Below, in pieces: positions 22,069 through 36,300 of a stretch of DNA of 64,000 bases. Source of the DNA: Mytilus edulis (taxonomy: Eukaryota > Mollusca > Bivalvia > Mytilida > Mytilidae). The stretch lies in NCBI RefSeq assembly GCF_963676685.1, contig NC_092344.1, forward strand, positions 44,972,830 through 45,036,829, given 5' to 3'. Within the stretch, counting starts at the first letter, position 1, and every line of letters starts with the position of its first letter. The notes under the pieces are model-generated. The model worked only from the letters and a program-made list of their open reading frames with translations, did no database searches and was not told where the DNA came from. Position numbers and translations under genes: made by a program.

Positions 22069-24267
22069 GCCGTGTAATAATCTGATATAATTGTATGAAT
22101 CCGAAGCGCTTTTCTGGAGTTACCTTTATCAGGAACGCTCAAAGACAAACATTTGAAATCCGTGAATGTATAAATACCGAAGTGAAGTGCTGTTTCTTTT
22201 TATTATAACACGGAAGTTATAATTAGAACAACACGTCATTAAAAGAAGAGGATCGATGAAATGATACACTTCTGAAAAAGTATTATATTCCCAAAAACCG
22301 ATCCAACCTGTCACTTACCGATTATTATCTACTAGACGCATTGATATAACAAATTTAAATTAACATGTATACACTGTGCATACCTACACTGTGTAACAAC
22401 TAACGTTTACGTCTGTAACGATTGAACCTTTTTGTCATTGAAGAATTGCGATATTAAACCATATCATTATGTACAGATAAAAAGAAGTAAGACTTTAGGT
22501 TGAATGCTAAATCCGAAGATTAGTTGTTTTCTCCAGTCATGATATGATAACCTTGTAAAACAAATATCTTCTGAAAAACTAACAATCATTTTATAAAGGA
22601 ATATACTCTTGTACTAAAGTATGCGCGTATTTAAATTACAAAATTAGATTAAAATGAAAATAGAAAAAAGAAGAATGGAGAAGACAAAGTAAACAAATGA
22701 AGCAGTTATTTTGCAAGAAATACGAATATATCTAGGCCAATACTAAAGTTCATATAACCTTAGTAAGGTAAAGGATAATTTCAAAAAATTCAGGACAATA
22801 TCTTTTCCAGTTAAATCACATTAATTTTGAATGGTCTTTAGTTTTAATCGATTTTTTAACAAATTATGAGATATCATGCGTAAATTCGAGTGTTTATTTC
22901 AAAACATGTTGACTTTCTCTGAATATCTCAATTGCTGCCAGTTCTACACACAGCATGCGTGCATTTTCAGATATTTGTATCTTAAACTAGAATACATAGT
23001 ATGTTGAGAGATATGTGGACATACACATATGCCAATAGTAAATGACTATAAGTCTAAAAATGTCACTTTGACCTTAACATGATATAAAAGTGTGATCGAT
23101 AAATTGTTCAGTAATTTTCAGTTTTCAGTCAAACTCAGACATATCCTATGTTATAAATACATCGTTTTCGAATAAACGTAAATTCGAAACTACTGAGTAG
23201 CTTGTCAGACAATACAATATTATATTGATGTGTACAGTTCTGGAAGTTCAGAACAATCTGAACATTGACTGAGCAGATCTTAATTGACGACACAGCAAAC
23301 TGTCTGTACAGTAGATCCTAGTAAGATCAAAATGATCGTGTCATAAAAAAGGAAAGACTATATAGCCTTTAAAAGCAATAGGAATCGGATGGAATCGAAA
23401 CGAACTGGAGACAGGGATTAATAGCTACTTTACAGCTTAAGGATGTTCGCTTGTCATGTTTTGGAATTTCTGTCAGACTTTTGGAATCCTCTGATTTTAT
23501 CCATTTGAATGCCTTAAAAATGTTGCCCACCGACCTTCATTTTTCTTTTTATTAATCTTTTAAATGTATAATTATAAGCCATCTGTAAAAGCCTATAAAA
23601 TCTTAGTTATTTTTTAATAGTTTTAAGAAAATAAACTTGTCAATGAAATAGCCATGAAAAATCAAGAGAGAACATATTCTCGCCAAAATTTCAGTGGCTA
23701 ATATCTCGAAAACAAGCACACAGACCTATATATTTTTTTCGCTCTTTTTGTTCCTTTATTAATCCCCTATCTATTTGTACTAATATTAGGAAAAGATTGT
23801 TATTTTGAAATTGAGTAGCAAACTTCCTAAAACAAATCAGATAATTTTAGATCAACTACTGGCTCAATAAGATTCATCATAGTGCAAGATGATAAGTTTA
23901 TATACAAATATAATATTAAACTGATTTTAACATATTACTCTAAGTAAGTTATTAAATTTGAAGCAAATATTCAACCTTGTGTCTAAGGCAGAAGGACATA
24001 AATCAACGGCATGTTAACATTTAGCAACATTTACTTAACGTCAAATTAAAACCATGCACGGTAATATACTTTGTCATACTAAATGTTGAGTGGATTTTTA
24101 TAATATTATATTCATGGCATGTTTCTCATTTTTAAATCCGGTATCGTGTTTTTCTATCTAAAAAAAGGCTGTAATAAAAGTGGAATAACTTTCATGAAAT
24201 ACGCATTGTTAGATTTTTAAACTCTGCATGCTATTCGAATGATTAGATAATGCATTGAAATATCATC
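22069..24267. other. Upstream region of gene B
   Basis: No exons seen. It must hold the gene B promoter, but I cannot point to a convincing TATA box or start site. Confidence 0.35.
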
Positions 24268-24351
24268 ATGTTTGCGACGAAATTTTACAAAATATGGACA
24301 AGTATAATCTTTCTGTTAAGTGCGTTAGTTGATGAGCGTGTTCAGTCACAG
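24268..24351 (+). CDS. Gene B exon 1: signal peptide
   Basis: Starts at ATG 24268 (MFATKFYKIW, then TSIIFLLSALVDERVQSQ): a lysine-containing N-terminus, a hydrophobic core and a polar end fit a cleaved signal peptide. Donor GTATAT. A related but dead copy is at 18233. Confidence 0.75.
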
Positions 24352-27300
24352 GTATATTTTTATTATCATTTTCGTAAACCTTTCGCATGTTTTAATAAAT
24401 ATCATAAAAACATTTGATAAAAACAAGGATAAGCAGTTATCAGTATTTTTGTACTGTTTTAAATTAATATGTGTCTATCCGTGTATGTCCGTCTGGTCTT
24501 TTTCTGAACAATTGTATGCCTGACTTATTTTTATAAACTTCTACACTTATCTCAATTTCTGTTGCAGATATTACAACCAGAGATAAAGTCTATGCATATT
24601 TCATCAGATATCTACTTTCGATTTGCTACAACAGTAGTGGAGACTAAAATTCTCAACTCAAATCAAGAAGCATCAGAAATAATGTTTGATATGACTCTCC
24701 CAGATTCATCTTTTATAACAGGCTTTACAATGTAAGACCATATCATTTTGCTATATGATTAATTGCGTTAGTGAGGAAGGCATACACTATGATTTCTTAA
24801 TTTCGTTTGACATCCTTAGAAAATTACACGATTTTTGACAATTATTACATACATAAATGAATATTTTCATACAATTTCAGTTTAAGTGAGGGAATTCTAA
24901 TATATTTTCTTATGAGTCCTACAAATATAACAGTACATGTATTTATATAAGACCGAATCTTGTTTCATGTCATTTTATTTGATTTGGACGACAAAACTGG
25001 TCGCACGTAAAAATCATGTTCCGGGCACAAAACAATTAAAAACTTTTGTCGAAGATAATACATGTACATCATCAATGCAAGACTAAAAGTTTATTATTGC
25101 CATTTTGAAATATCAAAACATTGAGGCAGAAGACTTGTCGAACAAATGTCCTATGAAGGATTAGAGTTTGTTACAAAAAAAAATGTAATTAGTGTTCGGG
25201 TTTGGAAATTTCTATTTCTACCTTGCGAATACTCCAAACAAATTTTTGTAATACAGGGAAATAGGAGGAAAACGATATGCTGGCAATGTTAAAGAGAATG
25301 ATAAAACAAAGAAACAGTTTGAAGTGGCGAAACGTCGAGGAGAAAGTGCATGTCACATTGCTGCTTCGTAAGTAAAAGCAAAGAAAATGCATGCAGTACT
25401 ATGATATTTTTCAAGCAAACCAATTGTAAAGTAACCAGACTTATATGAAATCATTTTATTTTATGGTTTTGAATTAATATTAATTTAAGCGTCACTGATG
25501 AGTCTTATGTAGACGAAACGTGCGTCTGGCGTCCTAAATTATAATCCTGGTACCTTTGATAACTATTTACACCACTGGGTCGATGCCACTGCTGGTGGAC
25601 GTTTCGTCCCCGAGGGTATCACATGAATATCAATAATGTGGTCATTTTTATAAATTTCCTGTTTACAAAAAAATTTTAATTTTTCGAAAAACTAAGGATT
25701 TTCTTATCCCAGGCATAGATAACCTTAGCCGTACTTGGCACAACTTTTTGGAATTTTGGATCCTCAATGCTCTTCAACTTTGTACTTGTTTGGCTTTATA
25801 ATATTTTGATATGAGCGTCACTGATGAGTCTTATGTAGACGAAACGCGCGTCTGGCGTACTAAATTATAATCCTGGTACCTTTGATAACTATTAACCTTT
25901 TATCATGAACAGAGGTAAATACACATATAACGATTTTCTATTATTTATTCAATAGCAAATATATATTTTAACAGTCCGAGAACTACAAACAAGTTTAACA
26001 TCCTTGTTAATGTGGAAAAGAATGCATTAGTGATATTTAAACTGAAATATCAAGAATTGCTTAAACGAACCCTATGCTCATATCAGCACGTGATACATTT
26101 AGATCCTGGTCAAATAGTGGAAGATTTTAAGTTAAAAGTTTGTATTAGTGAATCCAGAGAAATCATAGATCTAACGATGCCACCATTAGAAGGGATGAAC
26201 ACAACTGGTAAGATTTATAATAAGACGAGGTTTAATTTTTAATGAGACAACTCTTCACAAGAGATCAAATACCATTGAGTTGTTCGTTTACTTAAGCAAA
26301 CATATAAGATGATCTGGCTAAAATTAATCATGTTTTACTAATGTATGGATTTCAGACTTCTTTTAAAAAGAAACAAAAGAGCAGCATATACAGCACAACT
26401 CGGTAGACCTATTAAGGGTATAGGAGACTTCCGAGGTTTATCAATTGCCATGTTAATTGTTTCGTCACTAAGCAGTTGATAATGCTTTTAAATACCAGTT
26501 TCAAATTTCGAACTGTATGTTAACCAGATTTATATAGAAAGAAACATAGAAAATATACCACATGTATGTAATTTTGTTAAATCAGGATTACAAAATCTTG
26601 ACTACCAGTGCTATTTTACGGCTTTTTAACTGATTATAAACACGACTGTCAATGCTATATACTTATATGTTATTTCGTATGATAATCATTATTTCTTTAT
26701 TGTAACCTGTATCATGCGATGATTTATTATTTGTCTTTTGCTCATGTCTTTACAAAATTATAATGGAAGTGTAAAGAATTTTAATAAAAGATAGCATTTA
26801 TTTTAAAATTGACGGACACAAAATTATCGTTTGCAGTTTTACTTAAAAATATCAATATATGTTTTAATTTTGCCAGATCTTTATTTAAGAGTGTTTGTGA
26901 AAATCAATTAACATATAATTAATATAAGTAAACAAAAAAAGGTAGGCTTTAGAACATTTAAAAAAATGGTTTGTGAATCAGATTTGTTTTTGCTTAATCC
27001 ATTTATGACCATTCAACAGCATTATTATACTGTTGCCTATAAGATATGTTACAATGTGTATGTATCTTGAAACTGCGGTATGAGCTTTGCTCATTGTTGA
27101 AGGCCGTACGGAGATCTATAGTTGTTAATGTCTGTGTCATTTTGGTCTCTTGTGGACAGTTGTCTCATTGGCAATCATACCACATCTTCTTTCTTTATAT
27201 TGTATCAATTGTATTAGTGAGATGTCTTATGTTTTCATGTAATTCCGTCAATTCAAGTTATTCAACAGAAAGTCTTTTCAAATTTGAATTTGTTTAAAAT

Positions 27301-30300
27301 TAAGATTCTAAAATAAACCTATCTCGTACATTTATTTTGCATTTTAACTTTATTTGATGCGAGCGTCACTGATGAGTCTTTTGTAGACTAAACGCGCGTC
27401 CTGGCGTATATACAAAATTTCATTCTATGATGAGTTTATTTACTAAATCTTTTTTTATCAAATTGTTAATAATCATATTAAGTAAATATATAACCTGTTA
27501 GGGAAGTGATATACGGTAAAAAGCCTTCGAAAACTTTGCAGCTATTCGTTTTCTTATACATTAATAGAAAACCGTGCAATACAAATTACTTTATAGATAA
27601 AATGTTGACTACAATTACACAACGTTGTTGCCAGTGAGTCAGACTGTCAATATGGAAAAAAGTATTGTCCAATCACCGATAAAACAAAAACGGATTTCAA
27701 CAAAGTCATACATATCCAAGACGAAATATATAGATCTAGATGATATTTGATACAATCTAAAGCTTAAAAGTCGCTATTTTTTAGATGTTGATAAATTCGC
27801 TAGAATCAAACACATTTCTCCATCCAGCATTGATATAACATACGCTCCGAGTGTTCAAAATCAGACAATGTCAGAACAAGGTATCTCTGGACAGTTCATA
27901 GTGAAGTATGATGTTACCAGGGACAAAGATGCTGGTGATTTATTGGTATTGATTGTTTTTTCTGGATTTTTAATTTTTTACTGCAGTATATATATATCAA
28001 TGTTTTCGATTGAACGGAATCGGTAGAGTTCAACGTTAATGCTTAATGACATCATAATAAAATAAACGATCATACAAAAGTAAGATAACAACGGAAGAAA
28101 AATTAAGTTTGACCATAGCCCTCCCAACAACACAATTCAACAACAAAGCATATATATTTTAGGTGAACTACTTTCTTATTGACACGTACTTACATAAAAA
28201 TTATCTCTTTATGGATTATTACAATACAGACTAAAATACACTGTATAAAAGAAAGACAAAACTTACATACAACAATTAGCTAATAAATAATTAACGTTGT
28301 GATATAGTTCTTGACCATTTCATTTGGTAATTTGGCGACAATGCTTTATAGGAAAAGCCGCCAAAGCAAAACATTTTTTGTTTCGTTCTTTGGGGTAGAA
28401 CATCAAAGCATTAATTTTGTCTTTTTAACAGGTATTGAATGGATATTTCATTCACATGTTTGCTCCAAAAGACTTTAAGCCACTTCCGAAAGACGTAATG
28501 TTTGTATTAGACAAGAGCTGGAGTATGTTTGGTAGAAAAATTATACAACTTAAAGAAGCGATGAAACTAATCATGCAGGATATGAAACCGGAAGACAGAT
28601 TTAACATTGTGTTTTTCGACCAAAATTTGGATTGGTTGAGCAAAACTGACATGTTACAATGGACGAAACAAAATTTTGGTTCTGCAGAAAGATTCATAGA
28701 AGCCGTTACTGCTAGCGGAAGTAAGTCATATAATCACATGATAACCAACTCATGTTTTTATAAGTCTTTTATATTTTGTTAAGTTTTAACCCTTTTCGTA
28801 AATAAGTGAGTTGTTAGATTGATTGTTCAATGGGATTTTACCCATTTTCAAAAGTTGGGCGAGTTGGTAAACAAGAGTGGGGCAATCTTGTTTAGAAAGT
28901 GGCGATTTAGTGTGGGCCGATTGGCCAGTGGAGCGAGCTGTTATCGTTTCATAGTTAATCATCGTGTTCGGGGGTCATAAAGGGTATACATTATATAGTA
29001 ATATATAAAGTATATTACAATGGTTATGTGTCGTTCTAAACTGAATTTTATGATTTGTAAATGGTTTTTCGTCTAATCTAAAACAACTGGGATGTAAAAT
29101 AGTTATCCAATTCGGACTTGGTGTGTCAGTGTTAGATCACCTTCTAGCCTCCGGCCATCGGGGTGATATTACACTGACACACCGCGACCTCGTGGGATAA
29201 CTATTACTTACACCCAATTGATTAAAATAAATATTTAGCTGTAGTTAAAATTTAACATAGAGACTCAAAGGAGCCTATGTCGTTCAACTGTTATTTTTGT
29301 TTACAATTGATGCATGTAATAACGCAACCATTACATATAATTTCATTTGGCTGTTGTTATCCATTCGTTTTATGTGTTTTAGATTTTGATTTTGCCATTT
29401 GATAAGGGAATTTCCGTTTTGAATTTTCTTCGGAGTTCAGTATTTTTATGATTTTACTTTTTGTCTTTAGTATCAAAGATATAATGCAAAAACAGCATTT
29501 TACCCCTATGTTCAATATCCAGCCATGTCGGCAATGTTGGTTGACATGCGGGGTCATCAGACACATTTTGTAAACTAAACACCCTTATGATTATTGAGAC
29601 CAAGATTGGTTAAATTTGTCTTAGTTGTTTCAAAGGAGCAGTGTTTTGTAAAAGATTACGGACGACGTAAATTTACATTAAAAGGCTATAACTCCTTAAT
29701 CAGTCAATTTGGTCATGATGACTTATTTGTAGATCTTACTTTGCTGAACATGATTGATGTTTACAAGTAATCTCTATCCGTAATATTATTCAAAATAATA
29801 ACCAAAAACTGCAGAATTTCCAAAAAATGACTAAGCATAGGGCAGCAACCTATCAAAAGGTTGTCTGATTCGTCTAAAAAAATTCAGTGCAGATAAATAT
29901 GAATCTGATTAAATGTTTGACCCTTCTCAGAGTTCCTCTAAATGCTATAGTTGTAGAGATATAAGCTAAAACTGCAATTAACTCCCTATGTTTTATGTTT
30001 ATCCATAACGGCCATGTTGGTTGGCAGGTGGATTCATTTGATGTATTTTTAACAAGATACCCCAAAACTGAAAGAGGCAAATTATGGATAAATTTGGCCC
30101 AGTATTTTCAGAATTTTTAAAAAGATTTATGTAAAAGTTTACGGACGGCAGACGACGGAAGCCAAGTGATGAGAAAAGCTCACTTGCCCTATTGGCCCAG
30201 TTGAACTAAAAATAATTAAATACAGAAGATTGTCAATTTAAGCCTTTTTTGAATCAAGCGTTCCTTAAACTTGAATTTTTCGAACAAGCATTTAAAAAAT

Positions 30301-33300
30301 ATATTGGTACTGACAATTAAGTCATAAACCGATTTATTTGTCCACTGAATATTACACAGTCATTAATAAAACGTTAAAGTACCCTGCAGTAGCGTATGAA
30401 AACACCAATTTAGATTCGTAATACACAAAAAAAAAAGGTTATTCAAAATCCCATTGAATGCACCAACAGACTTGGCTATTTATTTTATAGCATCATAATC
30501 ATGTATATAAATTATAGTTGAAAGGATTTGCAAGAAAAAAACAGAAAAGCGCTGCGGATGAGGTTAATACATCGTTCTGATACAAATAGTTTTTTTTTTC
30601 AAGTTTTGAAATGTAGTGATTGTTATGGTTATAGAAAATATAACATTTTTGATGGCGAAATTGATATTACACAATTCTTCAGTGTGACAAAGTAAAATAA
30701 TGGTGTACGTTATCGATACACCAAACAAACCAAAAAAAGATTATAATTTCTGTGAAAATTTCAAGAGCTCACCATATGGTCCTGGAGAGTAGATTAAATT
30801 CCACATCGCTTGCAACGGAATTATTCGCCCCAAGCTAGAAAATTGTGAAATCGAACGTATATGAGTGTCACAAAAAATCAACATTAAAAACGTGTGAGAT
30901 ATATAAGAAAAATTATAGAAAACATCAAAGACGTTGCTGTTCTTGGACAGATAGACGGATAATAGGAAGCATTGCTTTTTTAACCATAAGCGACACTATC
31001 AGTGCTTAAAATGTCCAGATAAAAAATATTTTTAACTCTGGACATAGTCAGTAAGTTCTTTGCGTGTATATAATAACCCTATTTTATAACTCTGGATAGT
31101 CTGGAAGTTCTGTGTATATATGTATTTTAAAACTCTAAAAGTCAGAAAGTTTTATGCACGTATACAATAAATTTATTTTATAAATCTGAATGATCAGAAA
31201 GTTCTATGTATATAAAAAATCATTTTATTTTACAACTCAAGATGCTGCATGTATCAAATGAATTTATTCTATAACTCTGAATGGTCTGAAAGTTCTGTCG
31301 ATTTATAGAATAACTTTATTTTGAAAGTTTATTCAGTGTCACAATCTAACATAATACATAATATATTATACATCAGATAAAATCAGCATAAACATATATA
31401 AGTTTCCTTCCGAAAAATACATATGGGACACTTTTACCTCATGCTCATTAAATGCATACACAATTAAGTTTTTTTTTAAATTATTTAAAAATACAACATA
31501 ATTACTATTATTACTTCTTAGTTCAACATTTTTTGACTTGATATATGCTAATAAATAATAAATTTCCATCACAAAACTGACAAATTCGTTCATTTAAAGG
31601 TGTAACTGGCTTGGTGTAACGTCTTGTTGCAATGGCGTATGGTAAGGAGCCACAACGAAAGTTTGATTAAGTTCCACGGTAATCACTTAACTTGACGGAT
31701 TTCACATAACTGCTTAGTTTAATATAACTTTTTTACTGTCTAAACGTCTTTAGTTTATTACCATTTTCACAGTTTCTATCGTTATAAACATCGCAAAGCC
31801 ATATTTCAGCATCTATAGTGTTTAACTTGTCCTTTACAATACTAATGTTTGTGTCGGGTTGTCATATTTTTAGCGTTTATCAAACAACTAAAGGTGGTAC
31901 CTGACACTTTAAATAAAATTAATTTGGCTCGTTTAATTTTCTTAAAATTTTGACAAAGTATTTACTTAGACCCTTTGACAAAAATATAAGAATTTAAAAA
32001 AATTTGAACCAACCGTTTAATCAGAAAAATTACACTGGTTATATAGCAGTTTGACAAACACTCATTTTGATCATTGAGAAGCTTAACATTCCCTTATGAA
32101 CACAACGTCATTAAAAAGATCTGCTGATTTTACAGAGTTATCTCCCTGTAGTGTTAGGTACCACCTTAAGTCCCTTTTTGGAATGAATTTCGGTACACGG
32201 GAATGCCACGAGCGCTGTTTTGATTTACTCGATTCGTGTATCTTTTTAATGAGCATATTTCCATCTAAATTTGTAACTTTAAAATACAGTCTAAAAACAC
32301 CAGTATTTTGTTTAGTCTTTACTGATCCCATGTCTCCTCGTATAGCTAGGTTTGAAGAGTTCTTGAATATACCATAGGTAGTATCTGCACGCTTTGTTTT
32401 TAACAGCTTCTAATTGTTTTGTCAAGATTATAAGTCAAATCTATAAGTGTTTGGTAACATATAAAACTGATATTTGTAAACTTTATCTTCAAAGGAAAAT
32501 AGGAAGGCTTTCCAATTGAAAGAAAAGACAACACTGTACCGATAATGTTTTTATAAATGTCTTTTTAATTATAAACTACAAACTAAATATAGCATTGTGT
32601 CCTTCACTCTAGAATTGAGTACAAACTCATTGCATTTGAATAAGACCACAAAGAGCTAAGATTTCAAATGAAAAGATATCTTTATCTCTAATTTGTATTT
32701 GCCTATGTATGACAAGATAGTAAAATAAGAGTATTGTTCTCAATGTTATTTATTATTGCAGATAACAACATGAACAAAGCAGTAAAAGACGGCATAACAT
32801 TTTTGAACAAATACCTTGATACGCAGAAGTCAACTATCTTAATGTTTTTAACTGATGGACAGTCAACTACCGGAGAAACACGACCTGCCTCAATTTTACA
32901 AAATGTAAGAATTGCCAATGAGGCTAGACTTCCAATTGTTAGCTTAGGTTTTGGAAATAATCTTGATTTCGACTTTCTTAAACAGATTTCTGTACAGAAT
33001 AGAGGATTCGCACGACGAATATATGAAGATTCGGATGCCTCTTTGCAGATTAAGGGATTATATGCCGAAATTTCAACCGCTCTTTTGAAAAATGTATCTT
33101 TTAATTATGTTGGTGACATTGACATGAACACACTCACACAGACCCGTTATCCATCATACTTTGAAGGATCGGAGTTGATAGTTGCTGGAAAAATAAGATC
33201 TAACGGTTCTTACATCGTACCTCGTGTGAACGGTTGGAATAATGGATTTATGGATCTGATATGGAAACCGACACCAGTTCCAGACCTGAAAGCAGTTACC

Positions 33301-36300
33301 ACTGATACTGATATAGCAAAAATAACAGAAAAAATATGGGCATATCTAACAATAAAACAGTTGCTCATAGACATCGAGAATGATATAACGACCGCTACGA
33401 AAGACAAAATTAAATCTAAGATTATCTCTTTGGCAACAAAGGTATGTTCCAATCATGTTTGACATTCTTTAATTTAAATGTATTTCTATGAACAGTAACT
33501 GACAAAAAAACAGAATTTCAAGGTAAATTCAAAGAAATCAGACTGTAAAATCTGACAACATCAACGCTCGACTTTTCCAACATTAGGAACAAAAGGAAAT
33601 GAATGACATATTCTTGTCTTTGTACAGATGTTTCCGAAGAACAATGTGGTTTAAACTGCTTTTTATATATAGCCAAACCTCTCACCTGTTTAACAGTTTA
33701 TAGTTCCGGTATATAGACAAGAGGGAGGAAAGATACTAAAGGGACAGTCATACTAAAAGTTCGAAAATAAACTGACAACGCCATGGCTAAAAAAGAAAAA
33801 TATAAACAGACAAATATTGTACACAAGACACAACATAGAAAACTAAAGACATACCAACACAATTACTAGATGTTAGTTAAGAAAAGAGGCAGACTTAGCT
33901 GTATCTGATGTATCCTTTATATCTAGTTCGATGGGATAGATGCGTTCAATATAGTCACCAAATTTTGAATTATTTAGTGAGAGAACATCATCGATATAGC
34001 GAAAAGTAAAGTTAAAGGATGTTGCTAACTTCTTATATTTTTCTTAAGAAGTTCTTGTACAAAATATGATGAGCAACCCAGACATAACTAGTTAACGTTG
34101 AAATCATTAGGATAAAGCACAAACTGTGTAAACATACATATTAAACATCCAACACATCTGACGTAAATATTCAAACAAACAAAACAATATATCTTACCAA
34201 AAAAAACATGAAAGTGTCACCAGTTGATAGGTTATACAGTATTGTATTTCTAATGACATATACCAAGAAAACTTGAAAGTAAATAAAATAAATATTGGAA
34301 AAGCGTGCGTTAGTAGTATGATACAAGTAAATAAACTCATCATAGATACCAGGACTAAATTACAATACAAAAGTACACAATTACCATGATAACATATAAA
34401 GGATTTTGATTCTAAATTGTGTTAAACACAATAACATTGATTTACAATTCATTTTTTTTTATATCGTATCATTGACTTGTAGTTATATTTGAAAATACCT
34501 ACACTACTTCAAGAGTAGTGTCATAATCTTTATCTTTTCACGATACATACATACTTGGTGCATAATAAACATAAAGTGACAAAAATGTTTTTTTAAGTAC
34601 CAGTTTGTCACACCCTTTACATCTATGGTAGTAACTGCACCTGAGCTCAGACAATCAAGCCACAGTGAGTAGATAATCAGGGAATATTACGACAGCTAAC
34701 TTTCGAAAAAACAAATTAAAGAATTAAAAAAGACAAAGAAATGCACGTATAGCAAAGACCAATAGTAAATGAGGACATTTTCTGCTCATTGAATAAGATT
34801 TAATATTATGATATTATTACGTAAGTATTTCTGTATTTGCCTTGTTATTGGTCGGAGGATTGCTGTATTGGCCTGTGGCAAAGCCGAAGGCAAATACAGC
34901 TGGCCGAGGACCAATAACAAGGCCAATACAGAAATACACGTTATAGTATCTTTATTAATTATCTACAGTGTTACAATATTTTATTTTTAATTCTATATCA
35001 CAAGAGATAAATATTTTTACCTTGAAGTCTCAGTTTCTTTTTATAAGATGCAATATCTAATGATTCCAGGTGTCTTCAGCATTTTCTCATCTGATGAATT
35101 TTTCTTCCCTTTTCAGTCTCTATAAAGCATTACAACTTAAATTAAGTCGCAACACATAAATAGTAATTTGAAAGGTACTACCATTGCATGTCTTATGAAG
35201 AAACAAATTGAATATATTTTTTTAAAAACATGTAGGAGTTGAAAATGAAACAAATATCCATTATCCAAATTACCAAAGAACGAAGATTTGCACAATCACA
35301 GAATGCATATCCCTGGTTCGGGATTAAAAATAAATGACAGTTAACAAAACATGAGAAGCGAAAGTAAACAGTTAATCGACATATGATTTTGTACCAACGT
35401 GAAATTATGAGGTCGTCAAGAAATGAACTTTGTGATCATCTACTCGTTCCCCAAACCTGAAATAATTCCATCGTCTGCTTTCAAAATGCTATTTAAATGA
35501 ATGTGACCGTCTTAAGCCTGAAATATATGCCAAACTGATCCAAACTGAAACTCAAAGTTTCAGCATGTTTATGGTGAGAAAATGAAAACTGCGTCTTCCA
35601 AACAACCGTTTACTTTCAGTTTGTGTTTATTGTGACTTTCGATAAAAAATAGAGACGTTCCGAAATCCTGTATTGGCCGGATCAGAACTAGGCCAATACA
35701 GAAAAAAATCTATATTGGCCGAGTTATTCTGTATTGGCCGAGTTGACACCTTATATTGTATTGGCAGTTTTCATCATATTAAGTCCAATAACAGTGTAGT
35801 TAATTAATAGAGTATACTACTGTTTCGCTAATTTCTACCAGGAATCTTCCATGCATAGAATGATAATGAAGTGTGTATATGAAGTATATTTTTTTAGCAT
35901 CAGTACTAGTTATAAGGATAATTATTGTTTTCTGTTGTGGTTCCTTATATATACACATTAGCTTTCTTTAAAGATGACATTGTAATTTAGAAACAGCGCA
36001 GTTGTACTGGCAAACAGATAATCAGTAAATTTCATGACAGTTAATTTTCGTAATATAAATTGAGAAAGAAGAAATAGAACTAATAACACATAAAAAACCT
36101 TTCTTTTTATTAAATCTGGGTCATTGTAGACATTGGTTTCTAGTGTTATGTTTATTCTCGTCACTTGATAAATTGTATACACGTGTTTTAAACAGCAAAA
36201 GTTTAAGATGCTCACAATAAAGCACTTGCTCTGAAAGGGTACGTATTGTGGATTCTGTACTTTCTTTGTCGTGTATTTAAACGTGATTATGCGTCAAATA

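Larger units (their letters stand above)
25487..25893 (+). repeat. 326-bp hammerhead repeat, 1.25 units
   Basis: Two hammerheads flank one unit: predicted cleavage after 25526 and after 25852, 326 bp apart. The sequence after each ('aattataatcctggtacctt' and 'tgataactatt') is the same. Between them 'cactgggtcgatgccactgc', 'ggtggac' and 'ccccgagggtatcac' are shared with the 351-bp array in gene A, so the two are one family with diverged bodies. Sense orientation in intron 3 of gene B; exon 4 begins 81 bp downstream. Confidence 0.8.
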
